64,000 nt of DNA from Streptomyces coeruleorubidus (GTDB lineage Bacteria > Actinomycetota > Actinomycetes > Streptomycetales > Streptomycetaceae), in the NCBI RefSeq assembly GCF_008705135.1, contig NZ_CP023694.1, positions 7,291,001 to 7,355,000 of the forward strand, given 5' to 3'. Positions 17,286-28,126 of the stretch are shown here, piece by piece. Position numbers and translations under genes: made by a program. Position 1 is the first letter of the stretch; each line of letters begins with the position of its first letter. The notes under the pieces are model-generated. The model had not been told where the DNA came from. It ran no database searches and saw nothing but the letters and a program-made list of their open reading frames with translations.

Positions 17286-19655
17286 TCAGTCGCCCACCCG
17301 CTCCAGCAACGCCACCGGCCGCCGTGCGAACAGTTCCGCCACGCGCGCGTGCCCCGTGAACTCCCGCCCCGGTTCCAGTACGTCCGCCCAGCGCCCCGGC
17401 GGCAGCGGCAGGCGGGTGTCCTGCCAGCCGCCCGCCTCCGCGAGCCGGAGCGACAGCCGGGTCACGGCCGTCACCACCGCACCGGAGCGGGCGAACGACA
17501 GGCAGTGGGCCGCCGCCGGTCCCTGCGCCGGCAGCGGCATGTACGTGGCCGTGTCACCGAAGGCGTCGGGGCGCCGTGCCCGCAGCCCCAGCGCCGCCCG
17601 CGTCACCGCGATCTTCTCCCCGAACGTCCCGCCGGACTCCTCGGGCGGGAAGCCCACCGCCCGCCGGTTGTCGGGGTCGACCAGCGCCCGGGACTCGGCC
17701 TCCGTGCCCTGGTAGACGTCCGGCACGCCCGGCATCGTGAGCTGGACCAGGGTCGTGCCCAGCACGTTCGCCCGGATGTGCGGCTCGAGAGAGTCCCGGA
17801 ACGCGGCGACCCGCTCACTCGGCACCCCGCACGGCCCGGCCGCCACGAACCGCGCCACCGCCTCCTCGTACGGCGGCTCCTGCTCGGTCCAGCTGGTGTA
17901 CAGCCCCGCCTCGCGCACATGCTTCAGCAGCGCCCCCTGCACCCGCTCCAGGACCCCCGGCGCCGGGCCCAGCCCGAACACCGTCTGCCAGGCCGCCCAG
18001 GCCAGTTGCGCGTCCGGTACGCCCTCGCCGGTGCGGGTCACCTCGGCGAGGACGTCGGCCCAGCGGTCCGGGCACTCGGTGAGCACGTGCAGCGCCGCCC
18101 GGACGTCGGCACTGCGCTTGGTGTCGTGCGTCGAGGCCACCGTCCCGGTCACCGGCCAGTCGCGCTGCACGCGCGCGCAGTACGCGTGGAACTCCTCCGG
18201 CGACAGCGCGGGACGGCCCGGATTCCCGCCCACCTCGGTCGCCGACAGCAGCGGCACGTACCGGTAGAACGCCGTGTCCTCCACGGACTTCGCCCGCAGC
18301 GCCGACGAGGTCTGCGCGAACCGCGTCCGGAACTCCACCTGTGCGGGCCCGTCGCCGTACCGCCCCAGCACGAGGTCCCGCACGACGTCCACCGCACCGG
18401 CCTCCTCGGGCACGGTGAAGGCGAGCCGGGCCTCGGCGGCGGCCTCCTCGGTGACCACGGACGCCGCGTCGACGGACTCGTACGGCCGGTAGACCTCCAT
18501 CCGGACCAGCAGCTCCTGGAGCGCGGTGCGCAGCGCCCAGGGCGCGCGGTCGCGCAGCGCCGGCTCCGGCGAGGTGGCGCACAGCCGGGCCGCCACCCGC
18601 ACCAGCCGGTCGGTCTCGGTGGCCAGCTCGTGCGTGAGGACCTTGTACGCCGCCCGCCGCACCGTCGCCTCCCACTGCCCGCCCCGGTCCGTCTGCGGCG
18701 CCGCGAACCGCCGGTACCGGCCCAGGAGGTCCCCGAACCCGGCCGGGTCCGTGAAGAGCCCGTCCACGTGCCGCAGGGCGTCGTAGCCGGTGGTGCCCGC
18801 GACGGGCCAGGCGGCCGGCAGGTGCTCACCGTCGGCGAGGATCTTCTCCACGACCGTCCAGCGGCCCCCGGTCGCCTCATGCAGCCGCCGGAGGTAGTCG
18901 TCGGGGTCGGCGAGCCCGTCCGGGTGATCGACGCGCAGCCCGTCGATCACCCCCTCGTGGAGCAGCTGGAGGATCTTGTCGTGGGTGGCCTCGAACACCT
19001 CGGGGTCCTCCACCCGCACCCCGATGAGCTCCGAGATGCTGAAGAACCGCCGGTAGTTGAGCTCCGTCCGGGCCAGCCGCCACCACACCGGGCGGTACCA
19101 CTGCGCGTCCAGCAGGTGCGGCAGCGGCAGGTCCTCGGTGCCCTCGCGCAGCGGGAAGACATGGTCGTAGTAGCGCAGCACGTCAGCGTCGACGCGCAGC
19201 TCGCCGAGCACCTCGCCCAGCGGCCCGCCGAGCACCGGCAGCAGCACCTGACCGTCCTGGGCCTCCCAGTCGATGTCGAACCAGCGCGCGTACGGCGACT
19301 TCGGGCCCTCGCGGAGCACCTCCCACAGGGCGCGGTTGTGGCGCGGGGCCATGGCCATGTGGTTCGGGACGATGTCTACCACCAGGCCGAGCCCGTGCTC
19401 GCGCGCCGTGCGCGCCAGCGCCCGCAGTCCCTCCTCGCCGCCCAGTTCCTCGCGCACGCGCGCGTGGTCGACGACGTCGTAGCCGTGCATCGAGCCCGGC
19501 ACGGCTTCCAGGACGGGGGACAGATGCAGGTGCGAGACGCCGAGCGAGGCCAGGTACGGCACGATGGCCGCCGCGGCCCCGAACGGGAACTCGGGCTGCA
19601 GTTGCAGCCGGTACGTGGCCGTGGGCACCACCGGGTCAGGTCGCTCAGGTGTCAT
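17286..19655 (-). CDS. treY: Malto-oligosyltrehalose synthase
   Basis: Family GH13 transglucosidase of 789 residues that turns the reducing end of maltooligosaccharides into an alpha,alpha-1,1-linked trehalose unit, the substrate of TreZ. The N-terminus TATYRLQL and the following LGVSHLHLSPVL, plus VDIVPNHMA, GLRVDHPDGLADP with the nucleophile and VVEKILADGE with the acid-base glutamate, are TreY signatures; TVASTHDTKRSADVRA is the late catalytic region. Length is within the usual 750-820. It lies 138 bases downstream of glgX on the same strand, so glgX and treY may share a transcript. The gene is complete. Confidence 0.95.
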   Translation of the reverse strand: MTPERPDPVVPTATYRLQLQPEFPFGAAAAIVPYLASLGVSHLHLSPVLEAVPGSMHGYDVVDHARVREELGGEEGLRALARTAREHGLGLVVDIVPNHMAMAPRHNRALWEVLREGPKSPYARWFDIDWEAQDGQVLLPVLGGPLGEVLGELRVDADVLRYYDHVFPLREGTEDLPLPHLLDAQWYRPVWWRLARTELNYRRFFSISELIGVRVEDPEVFEATHDKILQLLHEGVIDGLRVDHPDGLADPDDYLRRLHEATGGRWTVVEKILADGEHLPAAWPVAGTTGYDALRHVDGLFTDPAGFGDLLGRYRRFAAPQTDRGGQWEATVRRAAYKVLTHELATETDRLVRVAARLCATSPEPALRDRAPWALRTALQELLVRMEVYRPYESVDAASVVTEEAAAEARLAFTVPEEAGAVDVVRDLVLGRYGDGPAQVEFRTRFAQTSSALRAKSVEDTAFYRYVPLLSATEVGGNPGRPALSPEEFHAYCARVQRDWPVTGTVASTHDTKRSADVRAALHVLTECPDRWADVLAEVTRTGEGVPDAQLAWAAWQTVFGLGPAPGVLERVQGALLKHVREAGLYTSWTEQEPPYEEAVARFVAAGPCGVPSERVAAFRDSLEPHIRANVLGTTLVQLTMPGVPDVYQGTEAESRALVDPDNRRAVGFPPEESGGTFGEKIAVTRAALGLRARRPDAFGDTATYMPLPAQGPAAAHCLSFARSGAVVTAVTRLSLRLAEAGGWQDTRLPLPPGRWADVLEPGREFTGHARVAELFARRPVALLERVGD

Positions 19656-19793
19656 GCAGACCTACGTACCCGCCCCGCCGCCGTTCGTGTCATCGTCCGG
19701 CCAGGTGCCTCGCGCGTCGCCCGGACGAGTGGCTCTTTCCGGGCGACGCGGCGACGGCGTGGACGAGGGCGTCCGTACGGGCCGCCGGGGCCG

Positions 19794-21926
<2,133 letters not shown>

Positions 21927-22448
21927 GGATACGACTCTTTCAGGTGAGCGGCGCCGGTGGGGACGCCTTGGCCTCGAGTCTCCTCGAAAGTGAGGGAACC
22001 TCCTATGACTTATGTCCCTCTTACCGAGTGACCAGTGCATACGCGTTATGCCGAACCAGTGGGGCAAGTGATACTCCCGGGGTGTTTGGGGGAGTAGGGG
22101 AAAGATGTGACACGGGGACCGGCTCGGGGCGGTCCGTCCGGCGGGGAGCCGGGTCGGACCGCACCGGCCGTGATCCACCGGCCGTGATCCACCGGCCGTG
22201 ATCCACCGGCCGTGATCCACCGGCCGAGCGGCCGGCGACGAGACGGGGCGGGTCGAGAAGACCGACCGCTATGAATCCGCTCACTCCGGCCGAGCCCGCC
22301 CGGCGGATCGGGCACGGGCAGCCGCACGGTTGAGAACTACCCTGCCCATCCGGCTGCACCGCCGACCGCTCCCGGAGTACCCTTCCTTGATCGTTGGGTG
22401 GGACCAGGCCCTTCGGGAGTGCTCGGGGGAGCGGAAGGCGGTGCGCGG
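21927..22448. promoter_or_regulatory. Divergent intergenic region between glgX and the HEPN-type gene
   Basis: These 522 bases contain no supported gene. An AT-richer stretch (about 22000-22080) probably bears the glgX promoter. A 14-bp tandem repeat lies in the middle, and a GC-poor patch near 22375-22400 precedes the plus-strand gene. Confidence 0.4.
22170..22225 (+). repeat. Four perfect 14-bp tandem repeats (GTGATCCACCGGCC)
   Basis: Four identical head-to-tail copies at 22170, 22184, 22198 and 22212, preceded by a partial copy (CACCGGCC). They are intergenic and have no spacer, so this is a minisatellite rather than a CRISPR array. Identity between all copies suggests recent expansion. 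Confidence 0.95.
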
Positions 22449-23690
22449 GTGGGCTCGGGAGGGCTGGAGCTGCCCCCTGGTGACGAAGGTCACGAGGGGA
22501 ACTCCGCAGACGTCCCGACCGGTGCCGTGTCCCTGGCGCGGCCGATGGACGCGACGGGCTCGATCGGTCCGGAGCTGGACTGGGACGCCGACGCCTGGCG
22601 CGAGGTGCGCACCCGCGCGCAGCGGGCCGGCCGGGCCTACATCTGGCTGAACCTCGTCGAGCAGCGGCTGCGCGCGGTCGTCGCCGCCGTCCTGCGCCCC
22701 GTCTACGAACCCGTCCACGGCGAGGACTGGGTGGTGGCCGCCGCCGGCCCCGCCGGGCAGGAGTGGGTGAAGCGCGCGGTCGCCGTACGCGAGGTCAGCC
22801 GCCGCAAGGGCTACCTCCTCGACCCGGCCGACGACAACGTCCTGTCCTTCCTCACACTGCCGCAGCTCCGCGAGCTGATGGTGCAGCACTGGCCCTGCTT
22901 CGAGCCCTACTTCGACGACCGCCGGGACGTCGAGCTCGCCCTGGACGAGCTGGAGGTCACCCGGAACGTCGTCTCCCGCAACCGGGCCCTGTCCGAGGCC
23001 GTCCTGAACCAGGCCGAGCGCGCCTCCGCCCGGCTGCTGGAGATGCTCGGTGCGGGCGGTGACGTGCCCTCCGCGCGCCGGCTGCCCATCGACGCGGTCG
23101 AGGACCTGGTCGGCGACCGGTACGCCGACGTGGTCGCCGTCCACCCGGACCGGGTGCGGCTGATGCGCCAGTTCCCGGCCGAGGACATCTTCGGCGGTGC
23201 CCGCCGCCTCGACGCCATCGGCATCGGCCTCAACCTGCTCGTGCAGAACTTCTCCGGCCGCCGCCTGGTCCGGCTGGCCGAGTCCGGCTGCCGGGTGCGG
23301 CTGCTGTTCCTGAACCCGGCCTCCAGCGCGGTCAAGCGGCGCGAGCGCGAACTGGGCATCAAGCGCGGCGAGCTCAGCCGGGCCGTCGAGATGAACATCC
23401 TGCACATGCGCCGGGTGCGGGCCCGGCTGCGCGACCCGGGGGCCTTCGAGATCCAGGTCTTCGACGAGACGCCCCGCTTCACGGCGTACCTGGTCGACGG
23501 CGACGGCGCGGACGGCATCGCGGTCGTGCAGAACTATCTGCGCCGGACCCGCGGCATGGAGGCACCGGTGTTCGTGCTGCGCAACAGCGGCAAGGTGGTC
23601 AAGTCGGGCGAGATCGACGAAAGCGGCCTCTTCCCCACCTATCGCGAGGAGTTCGAGGTGATGTGGGCGGATTCGCGGCCCGTGTCGTGA
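22449..23690 (+). CDS. SAV2148-like HEPN-domain protein
   Basis: Protein of about 413 residues belonging, as far as I recognise it, to a conserved Streptomyces family annotated after SAV2148. Residues about 35-200 are helical and HEPN-like (VRTRAQRAGRAYIWLNLVEQ, LRELMVQHWPCFEPYF, LDELEVTRNVVSRNRALSEA). The Arg-x4-6-His ribonuclease motif of active HEPN toxins is not evident; the corresponding stretch is RNVVSRNR. The C-terminal half (IFGGARRLDAIGIGLNLLVQ, RVRLLFLNPASSA, FPTYREEFEVMW) is a PLD-like/DUF5919-type domain. GTG at 22449 is used, with GGAAGG upstream; 22398 is also open. No partner antitoxin gene is adjacent. Function unknown. Confidence 0.65.
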   Translation: MGSGGLELPPGDEGHEGNSADVPTGAVSLARPMDATGSIGPELDWDADAWREVRTRAQRAGRAYIWLNLVEQRLRAVVAAVLRPVYEPVHGEDWVVAAAGPAGQEWVKRAVAVREVSRRKGYLLDPADDNVLSFLTLPQLRELMVQHWPCFEPYFDDRRDVELALDELEVTRNVVSRNRALSEAVLNQAERASARLLEMLGAGGDVPSARRLPIDAVEDLVGDRYADVVAVHPDRVRLMRQFPAEDIFGGARRLDAIGIGLNLLVQNFSGRRLVRLAESGCRVRLLFLNPASSAVKRRERELGIKRGELSRAVEMNILHMRRVRARLRDPGAFEIQVFDETPRFTAYLVDGDGADGIAVVQNYLRRTRGMEAPVFVLRNSGKVVKSGEIDESGLFPTYREEFEVMWADSRPVS

Positions 23691-23829
23691 ACCGTGCCCC
23701 GCTGTGCGGTGGTTGTGGTGGTTCGCCCGGCCGCGGCGGGGGCTGAGCGGAGCGCGGTCCTCTGATTGTCAGTGGTGCATGGGAGGGTGGAGACCACTGG
23801 GGGAACGCACCATAGAAGGGGGGCCGCCC

Positions 23830-24546
23830 ATGGGCTGGCACCGGGAGCTGCTGATCGGCTTCGACCTGGAGACGACGGGCACGGATCCGCGCGAGGCGCG
23901 CATCGTCACGGCAGCCGTGATCGAGGTCAAGGGCGGGGAGCCGATGGGGCGCCGGGAGTGGCTGGCCGACCCGGGGGTGCCGATCCCCGAGGACGCGGTG
24001 GCGGTGCACGGCATCAGCAACGAGCGGGCGGCGGCCGAGGGCAGACCGGCCGACCGGGTGGCCGACGCCCTCGCCGACGTCCTCACGTCCTACTGGAAGA
24101 CGGGCGTGCCGGTCGTCGCCTACAACGCCGCCTTCGACCTGACCCTGCTCTCCGCCGAGCTGCGCCGCTACGGACTGCCGTCCCTGCGCGAGCGCCTGGG
24201 CGGTGTGGACCCCGCCCCGGTCATCGACCCGTACACCATCGACCGCTGGGTCGACCGCTACCGCCGCGGCAAGCGCAACCTCGAAGCGGTCTGCGCCGAG
24301 TACGGCGTCGTCCTCGACTCCGCCCACGACGCCATGGCCGACGCCCTCGCGGCGGCCCGCCTGGCCGGCGCGATAGCCGCCCGCCACCCCAAGATCGCCT
24401 CCCTCGGCCCGGCCGACCTCCACCGCCGCCAGATCGAGTGGTACGCGGAGTGGGCGGCGGACTTCCAGAACTTCCTGCGCGGCAAGGGCGACACGACGGC
24501 CCTGGTGGACGGGGCATGGCCGTTGCGGGAGCCGGCGGACGCATAA
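23830..24546 (+). CDS. DEDDh 3'-5' exonuclease (DnaQ/PolC-like)
   Basis: Stand-alone exonuclease of 238 residues. The DEDDh residues are visible: Asp12 and Glu14 in FDLETTGTD, the aspartate of YNAAFDLTLL, and the final His-Asp pair of LDSAHDAMADA. A GAAGGGG site at 23815-23821 supports ATG 23830 over the upstream open frame. Single-domain members of this family act in DNA repair or RNA trimming; it is not the polymerase III epsilon subunit context, as no replication gene is near. It is convergent with the YbaK gene, with a 40-base gap. Confidence 0.87.
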   Translation: MGWHRELLIGFDLETTGTDPREARIVTAAVIEVKGGEPMGRREWLADPGVPIPEDAVAVHGISNERAAAEGRPADRVADALADVLTSYWKTGVPVVAYNAAFDLTLLSAELRRYGLPSLRERLGGVDPAPVIDPYTIDRWVDRYRRGKRNLEAVCAEYGVVLDSAHDAMADALAAARLAGAIAARHPKIASLGPADLHRRQIEWYAEWAADFQNFLRGKGDTTALVDGAWPLREPADA

Positions 24547-24586
24547 GCCCCGCCCACCCGTTGGGAAATCCCGGAGCTCCCCTCCG

Positions 24587-25153
24587 TCACACCGGCGCGG
24601 GCGTCGCGATGCGTTCGACGCGGGGCTTGGCCAGCCGCTCGTAGTCGGAGCCCGAGATAAGGAGCGAGCGGTCGAGCCGGGCCGCGTTGAAGTACAGCTT
24701 CGGCAGGGCCACGACGTCCGGGTCGGCGACCAGTTCCAGGGCGGGATCGAAGCTGAACGGCAGGACCGTGCCGGGCACGGCGCGGGCCAGCCGTTCGGCG
24801 GTCCCGGGGTCGCTGAAGCCCACGTAGCGGGCGGCGAAGAGGGCCCTGACGGCGTCCAGGTCCACCCGCCGGTCCCCGGGGACGACCGCGAGGACGTGAC
24901 GTGTGGTGCGGCGGTCCACCTTGACCCGCAGCACGATGCACTTCGCGGCCTCGCCGGCCGGATGCCCGCGCAACGCGCAGACGGCTTCGGTGGCGCCTTC
25001 GGGATCGTGGTCGATGAGGCGGTAATCGACGCAGGCCGAGTCGAGCAGGGAGATCAGGTGGCCGTAGGTGTCGTGCCGGCCGGTGTCGTGCGGGCCGATG
25101 TCGTGCGGGCCGATGTCGTGCGGGCCGGTGTCGCGGTGGGTGCCGTCGGGCAT
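24587..25153 (-). CDS. YbaK/ProX-type aminoacyl-tRNA deacylase
   Basis: Protein of 188 residues with a YbaK domain from about residue 25 to the end; members hydrolyse mischarged aminoacyl-tRNA. Seen: the EGATEAVCALRGHP entry, the conserved lysine in EAAKCIVLRV, the HVLAVVPGDRRVDL strand and the GTVLPFSF segment. The N-terminus is a tandem run of HDTGP/HDIGP units. ATG at 25153 has a good AAGGA site six bases away, and no other start codon exists before the domain, so the 100-base overlap with the transporter gene upstream is probably genuine. Specificity is not determinable. Confidence 0.8.
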   Translation of the reverse strand: MPDGTHRDTGPHDIGPHDIGPHDTGRHDTYGHLISLLDSACVDYRLIDHDPEGATEAVCALRGHPAGEAAKCIVLRVKVDRRTTRHVLAVVPGDRRVDLDAVRALFAARYVGFSDPGTAERLARAVPGTVLPFSFDPALELVADPDVVALPKLYFNAARLDRSLLISGSDYERLAKPRVERIATPAPV

Positions 25154-26106
25154 GCCGAGTCCTTGTCGGGGGAGTGGGACGAGGGAGGCAGGAGGCCGGG
25201 TGCGCTTCGGTGCGCGCGCTCCACCGCCTGCCCCCAATACGTACCGGCCACCATCAGTGCTGCCCCGAGGCCGGTGAGGGGCGTCAGGTGTTCGCCGCCC
25301 AGGGCTGTGCCCACCGCGACGGCCCAGACCGGCTCGGTGCCCAGCAGCAGGCTGGCCCGGCTGGCGGAGGTGCGCTGCACGGCCCAGGTCTGGGCCAGGA
25401 AGGCGAACACACTGCAGAACAGGGCGAGATAGACGAGCTGGGCCCAGGTCGCCGGATCCGTGCGGACCAGGGTCGGCAGGTCGTGGGCGGCGACCGGCAG
25501 GAACAGGGCCGTGCCGACGAGGGTCTGCACCGTCGTCAGATGCAGGGGCCGAACGGCCCGCCCGGTCGTGAAGCGGCCGACCAGCGCGACATGCACGGCC
25601 CGGATCAGCGCGGCGCCGAGCATCAGCAGGTCGCCGAGGCGTGGCGCGTGGAAGCCGTTGCCGGACATCAGCAGCCCGACGGCCAGGACGCACACGCCGG
25701 TCGCGGCGAAGAAGGAGACAGGCAGCGCGCCGCGGTGGCCGCCGCGGTCGAGGAACGGGGTCAGGACGATGGTCAGACTGATGATGAGCCCGGCGTTGGC
25801 GGCACTGGTGTGCGCGACGCCGTACGTCTCCACGACCAGGACCGCGGCCTGGGTCAGCCCCAGGGGCACCCCGGCCCGCAACTCGTCCCGTGTCCACCGG
25901 CGCGACCCGCGATCCCGGGTGGCGACGACGCCGAGGCAGGCGAGCGCGGAGAGGGCGTAGCGGGCGAACAGCACCAGCAGGACGGGGAGCGCGGCAGTGG
26001 CCGTCTGGGCGGACAGGTAACTGGAACCCCAGACGAGCGCGACAAGGAGGAGTACCGCATCGGTACGGCGGACATCGGACACCCGCCTACGGTGCACCGG
26101 AGCCAT
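25054..26106 (-). CDS. EamA (DMT superfamily) transporter
   Basis: Inner-membrane protein of 350 residues with about ten predicted transmembrane helices, beginning DAVLLLVALVWGSSYLSAQT, and two EamA halves (the second with QTWAVQRTSASRASLLLGTEPVWAV). Such drug/metabolite transporters export amino acids, drugs or metabolites. The last 40 residues are a hydrophilic tail rich in Thr, Ala and Ser lying in the overlap with the YbaK gene. ATG 26106 is used; GTG 26082 is an alternative. It diverges from a LysR gene across only 67 bases, so that regulator probably controls it. Substrate unknown. Confidence 0.88.
   Translation of the reverse strand: MAPVHRRRVSDVRRTDAVLLLVALVWGSSYLSAQTATAALPVLLVLFARYALSALACLGVVATRDRGSRRWTRDELRAGVPLGLTQAAVLVVETYGVAHTSAANAGLIISLTIVLTPFLDRGGHRGALPVSFFAATGVCVLAVGLLMSGNGFHAPRLGDLLMLGAALIRAVHVALVGRFTTGRAVRPLHLTTVQTLVGTALFLPVAAHDLPTLVRTDPATWAQLVYLALFCSVFAFLAQTWAVQRTSASRASLLLGTEPVWAVAVGTALGGEHLTPLTGLGAALMVAGTYWGQAVERAHRSAPGLLPPSSHSPDKDSACPTAPTATPARTTSARTTSARTTPAGTTPTAT
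25068..25127 (-). repeat. Four 15-bp tandem repeats read in two overlapping genes
   Basis: Units at 25068, 25083, 25098 and 25113 differ at only a few positions. On the minus strand one frame gives the HDIGP-type repeats of the YbaK protein and another gives the Thr/Ala/Arg-rich C-terminal tail of the EamA transporter. A 15-bp unit preserves both frames. Confidence 0.9.
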
Positions 26107-26173
26107 CGTGAAGCCCAGTACCAGTCTCTAAAACGATCATTCAGCAGTCCTACATCGTCCCTACACTGAGGCG
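26107..26173. promoter_or_regulatory. Divergent EamA/LysR promoter region
   Basis: A 67-base, relatively AT-rich spacer. TACACT at about 26162-26167, just before the LysR ATG, could be a -10 element of a near-leaderless message. LysR regulators usually bind such spacers; no clear T-N11-A palindrome was picked out. Confidence 0.45.
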
Positions 26174-27079
26174 ATGGACGAACGTCAGCTCCGGATCCTG
26201 CGGGAACTCGGCGAACTGGGCAGCGTCACGGCGGTCGCCGAGGCGCTGCTGGTGACGCCGTCGGCGATCTCCCAGCAGCTACGGCTGCTCCAGCGCGCGA
26301 TCCCCGTGCCGCTCACCGAGCGCCAGGGGCGACGGCTGGTGCTCACCGACGCCGGGCAGGCGCTGGCGGGCGCGGCCGTGGAGGTGGAGACGGCGCTGGC
26401 ACGCGCACGGCACACCGTCGAGGAGTTCGTCGGACGGCCTGACGGCGAGGTGTCGGTGGCGGCCTTCCACAGCGCGGGCGCCGCGTTCTTCCCGCCGCTG
26501 CTGCGCGCGCTGGCCGGTCCGGGCAAGCCGGTGCCGAGGCTGGCCGACGAGGACGTGCCGCAGGAGGACTTCCCCCGGCTCACCCGGGAGTACGACGTCG
26601 TCCTGGCCCACCGGCTGGACCACGCCCCGCCCTGGCCGGACACGGTGGCCACGACGACGCTGCTGCGCGAGCCGCTGGACGTGGCCATGCCCGCCGGCCA
26701 CCACCTGGCCGCCAAGCGCCGCGTCACCCCGCGCGACGTGGCCGACGAGCCGTGGATCACCGTGCACGAAGGGTTCCCGGTCCTGGCGACCATCGAGGCC
26801 ATCGCCGCGGCGGCGGGCCGCAGGCTCCATCTCGCCCATCGCATCAACGAGTTCTCGGTGGTCGCCGAGGCCGTGGCCGCCGGGGGCGGTATCGCCCTGA
26901 TGCCGCGCTGGACCATGCGCCCGCATCCGGCGCTCGTGCTCCGCCCGCTCAGCGGAGTGCGGGCGCGACGCCACATCGACGCCCTGTACCGCCCCGAGCG
27001 CACGGCCCGCACAGCGGTCCGCACGGTCCTCACGGAGCTGCGCCGGGCCGCCCGAAGCATCCAGGGCGGAGAACCGTAG
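26174..27079 (+). CDS. LysR-family transcriptional regulator
   Basis: DNA-binding regulator of 301 residues. The N-terminal winged helix-turn-helix is clear (LRELGELGSVTAVAEALLVT, then PSAISQQLRLLQRAIPVPL), followed by the linker helix and a periplasmic-binding-protein-like effector domain (about residues 90-290). The spacing from the divergent EamA exporter gene suggests it controls that gene in response to the exported compound. Effector unknown. Confidence 0.9.
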   Translation: MDERQLRILRELGELGSVTAVAEALLVTPSAISQQLRLLQRAIPVPLTERQGRRLVLTDAGQALAGAAVEVETALARARHTVEEFVGRPDGEVSVAAFHSAGAAFFPPLLRALAGPGKPVPRLADEDVPQEDFPRLTREYDVVLAHRLDHAPPWPDTVATTTLLREPLDVAMPAGHHLAAKRRVTPRDVADEPWITVHEGFPVLATIEAIAAAAGRRLHLAHRINEFSVVAEAVAAGGGIALMPRWTMRPHPALVLRPLSGVRARRHIDALYRPERTARTAVRTVLTELRRAARSIQGGEP

Positions 27080-27083
27080 GCGC

Positions 27084-27947
27084 TCAGAACGGATACCACC
27101 GCACCGTCTCGTCCCCCTCCCGCAGCGAGGCCACCCGCCGCCGGAACTCCGCCAACGCCTTGGGATTGCTCGGCGCATGCTGAGCGACCCACGCACAACT
27201 GGCCGTCTCGCGTGCCCCGCGCAGCACACCGCACCCCTCCCACGCGCGTACGTCCCAGCCGTACGTCTCAGTAAAGGACTCGTACGCCTCGTCCGGCAGC
27301 CCGTACCGGTCGTGGGAGAGCGCCATCACCACCAGGTCGTGCTCGCGCAGATCGGCCGAGACCGTCTCCAGGTCGACCAGCACCGGCCCGTCCGGCCCGA
27401 CGTGCACATTGCGCGGCAGCGCGTCCCCGTGGATCGGCCCCGGCGGCAGATGCGGCGTCAGCGCCGCCGCCTCCGCCGCGAACCCGTCCCGCCGCTCCCG
27501 CAGATACGCCGCGTCCGCGGGATCGATCGCGTCCCCGGCGAGCCGCAGCCAGCGTTCCACACCGCCCAGCAGATCGCGGGGCGGCAGATCGAGGGCGGGC
27601 GCGGGCAGGGCGTGCACGAGCCGTAGCAGTTCGGCCAAATCCCGCGGCTCGGCGGGCCGTACGGCTTCAGGCAGCCGGTGCCACACCGTCACCGGGTGCC
27701 CGTCGATCAGCAAGGGCTCGGGTTCGGCCGCCCGTACCGCCGGAACACCCGCCTCCGCGAGCCACAGCGCGATGTCCAGTTCGCGTCGCGCCCGGTCGAG
27801 GAGTTCGGCGTCGCGGCCCACCTTGACGACCAGGTCACCGGCGGCGAACACCGCGTTCTCGCCCAGCGCGAGCAGCCGTGCCTCCCGGGCCGCGCCGGGC
27901 AGCACTCCCGCCACGGCCAGTACGTCCCGGGCCCGTGCCTCGTCCAT
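27084..27947 (-). CDS. Aminoglycoside phosphotransferase (APH) family protein
   Basis: Cytosolic small-molecule kinase of 287 residues. The catalytic loop IHGDALPRNVHV and metal motif VLVDLETVSADL are intact, with an N-lobe lysine in DLVVKVGRD and the hinge-like VTVWHRLPE. This contrasts with the defective relative at 10318. The substrate is unlikely to be an aminoglycoside by default; many Streptomyces members are of unknown specificity. It ends four bases after the convergent LysR gene. Confidence 0.85.
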   Translation of the reverse strand: MDEARARDVLAVAGVLPGAAREARLLALGENAVFAAGDLVVKVGRDAELLDRARRELDIALWLAEAGVPAVRAAEPEPLLIDGHPVTVWHRLPEAVRPAEPRDLAELLRLVHALPAPALDLPPRDLLGGVERWLRLAGDAIDPADAAYLRERRDGFAAEAAALTPHLPPGPIHGDALPRNVHVGPDGPVLVDLETVSADLREHDLVVMALSHDRYGLPDEAYESFTETYGWDVRAWEGCGVLRGARETASCAWVAQHAPSNPKALAEFRRRVASLREGDETVRWYPF

Positions 27948-28126
27948 CGTCCGCCTCCGTCGTCACGTTCTCCGCCGTCGTCCACGTCTTCCGCCGTCGG
28001 GTTCCGGCCATCTGCCGGTCAGTGTCGCATCGGCACAGGTGGGGCGGCATGCGCGGTGCCTTGACGAGGCAGACCGCCTTCACGACCATGACGTGGCCAG
28101 CCGAGCCGTGCAAAGGGGCTGATTCC

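Noticed and set aside
22170..22225. Possible CRISPR array
   Set aside because: The repeats are head to tail with no spacers and are only 14 bases long; no cas genes are present.
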